This document shows, piece by piece, positions 6,989 through 9,679 of a stretch of 9,679 nucleotides of DNA. This DNA is from CALACW01 sp002431305 (GTDB lineage Bacteria > Bacillota > Clostridia > Oscillospirales > Acutalibacteraceae). Numbering within the stretch: the stretch's first letter is position 1; each line of letters begins with the position of its first letter. A model generated the notes under the pieces. The model had not been told where the DNA came from. It saw only the letters and a list, made by a program, of their open reading frames with translations, and did not search any database. A program made the translations under genes and the position numbers. The DNA lies in NCBI GenBank assembly GCA_937890355.1, contig CALACW010000027.1:1-9679 (forward strand), written 5' to 3'.

Positions 6989-7002
6989 TAGGAGAGTGCT
7001 AA
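6976..7002. promoter_or_regulatory. CIRCE operator (HrcA binding site)
   Basis: TTAGCACTG, nine bases, GAGTGCTAA: the 9-9-9 layout of the CIRCE consensus (TTAGCACTC-N9-GAGTGCTAA) with one mismatch, the ninth base of the arm at 6984. The symmetry continues outward by three A/T pairs. HrcA bound here represses transcription until heat stress inactivates it. hrcA itself is not in the window. Confidence 0.92.
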
Positions 7003-7104
7003 TTTATTATTTCAAGTTTGTTATTAATGATAAAATATATTTATTAATGCTGTAATTTCCCGCCGTCTAAACATTTGAATTATATAAATATATAAAAAAA
7101 TACA

Positions 7105-7139
7105 TAAAAAATCCGGCTGTCGGTTTTGCCCGGCAGCCG
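7105..7139 (-). terminator. Intrinsic terminator of the DUF4430 gene
   Basis: Arms 7114-7123 and 7130-7139 pair over 10 bases with one mismatch around a six-base loop; on the minus strand the stem is followed after G-A by six T. It lies 23 bases past the DUF4430 stop codon. The stretch 7003-7104 between it and the CIRCE site is AT-rich and shows no gene or clear signal. Confidence 0.85.
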
Positions 7140-7162
7140 AAACGCATATATGATGTATATAC

Positions 7163-7951
7163 TTATTTTTTAGTAAAGAGGTTTTTGAAGAAATCGAAAA
7201 TCATCTTAAAGAAGTTTATGATTTTATCGAAAACCGAGTGTCCCGTTACCTTTACGGTGAAGTCGGGCGCAAGGCGCAGAACCGCGGGACAGCCTCCCTC
7301 AAAGTACTTGTTTATCTGAAGCGAGTACGAGCCGTTTCTGAGTTTTGCGAAGTTGTCAACGGTGATATTGCCGTTTTTGTCGGTCGTGTAGTCCTTGCCG
7401 TTGAATGTAACCGATGCGCCGACGATGGGTTTGTAGTCATATCCGACTACGGCGTAATTCTTATCGAAAATCGGCGAGCCGTATGTGAAGTTTATAATTC
7501 CCTCGGTTGAAAGCTTTGACGAGTCGACAACGGGAATCTCCATGCCCGCATTATAATAATCGGAATAGAAAAGTATGACTTCGTCGCCCGATTCGAGTAC
7601 GTAATCCGTTACCGGGTCGTTCGGGAAGTCGCCGTTTACGGTATATACCCAGCCGTCCCATTTTTTTGTCGTGTACGAGCCTGCCTTAACGCCGTTTACC
7701 GCGCTGATATAGCCCTTGTTGATACCCGTTACCGTAAGCGAGTCGTCGGTTTCATCGGCATATGCGATAAGGTCGGCAACGGTGTAGTCCTCGGAACGCA
7801 GTTCCATTTTTGTGTTGTAATAATAGTTTTTGTCGGGTCCCTCTATTCGCAGTGAGACGGTACCGTCTGCCCATACCGTAAGCGAAAGGAAACTCGCCGA
7901 TATTATCAGCGCCATGAGGACGGATAATATCTTCGTCAGAGTTTTTTTCAT
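7163..7951 (-). CDS. Secreted DUF4430 (transcobalamin C-domain-like) protein, probable corrinoid-binding surface protein
   Basis: 262 residues. A signal peptide (MKK, a hydrophobic core at 8-25, then VWA before Asp29) directs export with cleavage after Ala28. Residues about 56-131 match DUF4430: YTVADLIAYADE, GYISAVNGV, WDGWVYTVNG and VLESGDEVILFY in the usual order. This domain is related to the C-terminal domain of animal transcobalamin and intrinsic factor, where it covers bound cobalamin. Residues about 174-236 look like a small beta-sandwich (PIVGASVTFNGKDYTTDKNG), of the carboxypeptidase-regulatory or Cna-B kind. The last 24 residues (239-262) alternate Phe/Ile pairs with Lys and Asp and predict an amphipathic helix, perhaps for membrane or wall attachment; there is no LPxTG motif. 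AAAGGAG (7960-7966) lies 8 bases before the ATG. The leader resembles a cobalamin riboswitch, which fits capture of corrinoids outside the cell. The ligand is inferred. Confidence 0.82.
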   Translation of the reverse strand: MKKTLTKILSVLMALIISASFLSLTVWADGTVSLRIEGPDKNYYYNTKMELRSEDYTVADLIAYADETDDSLTVTGINKGYISAVNGVKAGSYTTKKWDGWVYTVNGDFPNDPVTDYVLESGDEVILFYSDYYNAGMEIPVVDSSKLSTEGIINFTYGSPIFDKNYAVVGYDYKPIVGASVTFNGKDYTTDKNGNITVDNFAKLRNGSYSLQINKYFEGGCPAVLRLAPDFTVKVTGHSVFDKIINFFKMIFDFFKNLFTKK

Positions 7952-7987
7952 TTTGTTTACTCCTTTACCTTTATATAGTTTAAAAAA

Positions 7988-8066
7988 CAGAGAGCATTCC
8001 GGCTTGGAAATTTTTTTCGTTACGGCAGTGGCTGCTGCGGCGGATTTTCACCGCTCTTTCCTCCTG
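7988..8066 (-). promoter_or_regulatory. Compact cobalamin-type riboswitch in the leader of the DUF4430 gene
   Basis: On the minus strand the leader contains, in order, the hallmarks of cobalamin riboswitches: GGAAA, then GCGGTGAAAATCCGC (the family's GGTGnAAnTCC box in a 4-base stem), GCAG-CAGCCA-CTGC with the conserved GCCACTG, a following GTAA, and AAGCCGGAA, corresponding to AAGYCAGGA. CAGGAG (8061-8066) pairs with CTCTCTG (7988-7994), one base bulged, to close the aptamer. Between the GTAA and AAGCC parts there is only a small GAAA-AAAA-TTTC hairpin, so peripheral helices of the classic form are absent and the aptamer is only about 79 bases. It starts about 7 bases after the predicted transcription start. 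Six T follow the closing stem directly; the expression platform is not clear. Low corrinoid would be expected to raise expression. Confidence 0.72.
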
Positions 8067-8079
8067 ATTTTTCAAATAA

Positions 8080-8108
8080 ATTATAAGATAATAAAAAATA
8101 TTTGTCAA
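8080..8108 (-). promoter_or_regulatory. Consensus promoter of the riboswitch-DUF4430 transcript
   Basis: On the minus strand: perfect TTGACA (plus positions 8103-8108), exactly 17 bases, perfect TATAAT (8080-8085). Transcription would start near 8073, immediately before the riboswitch. Such a strong promoter fits control by the RNA leader and not by an activator. Confidence 0.88.
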
Positions 8109-8113
8109 TCGAA

Positions 8114-8141
8114 TTGACTTTTTATTTTATAAATGTATAAT
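8114..8141 (+). promoter_or_regulatory. Promoter of the NlpC/P60-SpaA gene, back-to-back with the DUF4430 promoter
   Basis: TTGACT (8114-8119), a 16-base spacer and a perfect TATAAT (8136-8141), with transcription starting near 8148 and a leader of under 30 bases. Its -35 box is separated from the minus-strand -35 box by only TCGAA (8109-8113), forming an inverted repeat GTCAA-TCGAA-TTGAC at 8104-8118. Confidence 0.75.
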
Positions 8142-8175
8142 TAATTTGTATAAAAATGAAAGAAGATGTAAATTG

Positions 8176-9679
8176 ATGAAGAAAAATGCCGTAATAGGAA
8201 TTATAGGTATTGTGTTTTCGGTAATAATTGTTTTTTCCGTCTGTCCTATATATGTATCAGCTGTCGACGGCAGGTCTCTGAGCGAGTATTACGGTTTTTC
8301 ATATGAAAGTTACATGAATTATCTGTACTCCCACGAGCATGATAATTTCTACCTCGGTACTCCGTACAGAAGCGGAAACTGGCGCTCGCCCAACGGCGAT
8401 GCTTCGTATAACAACGGCGCGCGGGGCATGAACTGCTCGGGATTTGTATGGCATGTTTTAAAGACATGCATTCAGAACGCCGGAGGCAATCCGTCAAAAT
8501 ATCAGATTCTTTCGTTTTCCACTCCGAGAGGATGGTTCGGTGTTCTCGAGGACAACTCAATAGAGTATTATATTTTTAATAATAAATATGAGGCGCTCGC
8601 GAGCGGAGTCATGAGCAAGGGCGATATCATTATGATGTTCTGCAACGAGGCTCTGCGCCCGAACGGACAGAACCATATCGGCATATACTGGGGCGACGGC
8701 TCGTCGGACGTTTTCTGGCACTCGGCGGGACGGGCGAACTACATATCTCATATACGTTCCGGCGGAGCGGTCGTTAAATTCATAGTCGCGAAAATGAGCC
8801 CCAAAAGCGGTACGCTCAAAATTAATTTAAACGACAGCAATTCCAATGCGCTTTCCGGCGGCGAATTTAAGGTTTACACGTCCTCGGGCTCGTTCTGCGC
8901 CGACGTAAAATCGGGCGGAAGCGTCCGTTTGAATTTGGGAACGTATACCGTCGTTCAGACGAAAACCGCCGGCGGGTACAAAATTGACTCCGCAAAGAAA
9001 ACGGTAAGTATTTCATCCTCGAATTTAAATCCCGTCCTGACGTTTGTAAATAATAAAAAACTCGGCGCGGCGAGCGTTCAGGTCAGTGTTAAGAGATTTA
9101 TTCCGTCGCTTTTCAGTGATAAATATTTCACGTACGCAGGCGTGAGCGTCGACGTATATTCGGACGCGGGATGTACGAAAAAACTTGAAACAATAAAGAC
9201 GAATGCGGACGGCAGAGCGGTTTTCGGATATGAAAACGGCAGATATATGCTCAGCGAGGGAACGACGTGTTATTTTAAACTGTCAAAGGAAAACGCGGAA
9301 AATTTTAAAAATATCAGTTTTGACTATGATTCGGTTCTGAGCTCAAAAATAGTTTCCGACTGCGTAACAGCGTCGTCTTCGGGTGAAAAGACGAGTTTTT
9401 CGGGCGAAATGTACGGCGCGGTAAAAGCGTTTTCGGAGCCGGGCGATATTTTCATGATTTATTATGATAAAGAATGTACGGATATGTGCTTTACTCCGTG
9501 TTCGGATGAAGATTCTCAGACGGTATACGGTATGAATATCGCGTCGGCGGACGAAAACGCGAACTCGTTTTTAGGTTTCGATAATGAATATAACGGATGT
9601 AACGGATACAGGCTCGGCGCGGGTGAATATACCGTCTCGTGCGAGGACGAGACGACGATTGACGTTACCGTCAGCCCCG
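8176..9679 (+). CDS. Secreted NlpC/P60-like cysteine peptidase fused to SpaA/Cna-B-like domains (partial)
   Basis: The frame is open for 501 codons from ATG 8176 to the right edge; the C-terminus is missing. Residues 1-29 form a signal peptide ending in VSA. Residues about 35-205 look like an NlpC/P60 or related papain-fold domain: GMNCSGFVWHVL supplies the nucleophile Cys87, KGDIIMMF resembles the family's K-G-D-L-V-F strand, and NHIGIYWGDG gives the base His167, with His182 a possible third polar residue. Such enzymes usually cut peptidoglycan stem peptides. A SpaA/Cna-B-like beta-sandwich follows at about 211-292 (GGEFKVYTSSG, GTYTVVQTKTAGGY), a second at about 298-400 (AGVSVDVYSD, TNADGRAVF), and perhaps a third from about 408. 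These normally form stalks of Gram-positive surface proteins, so the missing end may hold a wall anchor. The AGAAG ribosome binding site is weak. Mature-region Cys residues are unusually many in the last third. Confidence 0.8.
   Translation, partial: MKKNAVIGIIGIVFSVIIVFSVCPIYVSAVDGRSLSEYYGFSYESYMNYLYSHEHDNFYLGTPYRSGNWRSPNGDASYNNGARGMNCSGFVWHVLKTCIQNAGGNPSKYQILSFSTPRGWFGVLEDNSIEYYIFNNKYEALASGVMSKGDIIMMFCNEALRPNGQNHIGIYWGDGSSDVFWHSAGRANYISHIRSGGAVVKFIVAKMSPKSGTLKINLNDSNSNALSGGEFKVYTSSGSFCADVKSGGSVRLNLGTYTVVQTKTAGGYKIDSAKKTVSISSSNLNPVLTFVNNKKLGAASVQVSVKRFIPSLFSDKYFTYAGVSVDVYSDAGCTKKLETIKTNADGRAVFGYENGRYMLSEGTTCYFKLSKENAENFKNISFDYDSVLSSKIVSDCVTASSSGEKTSFSGEMYGAVKAFSEPGDIFMIYYDKECTDMCFTPCSDEDSQTVYGMNIASADENANSFLGFDNEYNGCNGYRLGAGEYTVSCEDETTIDVTVSP

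Noticed and set aside
8156..8176. Six-codon leader ORF (MKEDVN) whose TGA overlaps the ATG of the NlpC/P60-SpaA gene.
   Set aside because: It lacks a ribosome binding site of its own and has no attenuation-like codon run; such short ORFs occur by chance. Its bases more likely serve as the weak ribosome binding site of the main gene.

Overview
The window looks like chromosomal DNA from an anaerobic Gram-positive Clostridia bacterium, probably of the Oscillospiraceae/Ruminococcaceae type from an animal gut or rumen. The reasons are strong AGGAGG-type ribosome binding sites, TTGACA/TATAAT promoters, a CIRCE heat-shock operator, a sortase-era surface-protein domain (SpaA/Cna-B), a secreted DUF4430 protein, and moderate-GC genes separated by very AT-rich spacers. 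This assignment is inference; no rRNA or other taxonomic marker is present. I saw no tRNA, insertion sequence, CRISPR array or prophage gene.

Layout. (1) 1-873, minus: the N-terminal part of a membrane-embedded M28-family zinc peptidase, cut by the left edge. (2) 874-1249, 376 bases without an intact gene: the peptidase promoter, two AT-rich inverted repeats, an 84-base remnant of the 3' end of an ABC exporter gene (minus strand), and the promoter of the next operon. (3) 1250-6323, plus: a tight three-gene operon with one promoter and one terminator. It encodes a beta-propeller/alpha-helical-toroid protein of unknown function, a GH38 alpha-mannosidase and a DUF6270 (SGNH-like) protein. None has a signal peptide, so this is probably a cytoplasmic glycan or glycoside processing unit. 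(4) 6325-6374: a bidirectional terminator between convergent genes. (5) 6432-7002, minus: an Hsp20 small heat-shock gene. A sigma-A promoter with its -35 box inside a CIRCE operator drives it, and its leader begins with a neat hairpin. (6) 7105-8108, minus: a secreted DUF4430 (transcobalamin C-domain-like) protein with terminator, consensus promoter and a leader that reads as a compact cobalamin riboswitch. (7) 8114-9679, plus: a divergently transcribed secreted NlpC/P60-like cysteine peptidase fused to SpaA-like domains, cut by the right edge.

The most interesting unit is region 6. A protein carrying the fold used by animal vitamin B12 carriers sits behind an RNA that looks like a B12 sensor, so sequence and RNA point independently to extracellular corrinoid capture. 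Its promoter lies back-to-back with that of the NlpC/P60-SpaA gene, with only 5 bases between the two -35 boxes, so the two surface proteins may be expressed in a linked way. The alpha-mannosidase operon appears to have been joined to an old ABC-exporter locus, of which only the last codons survive.
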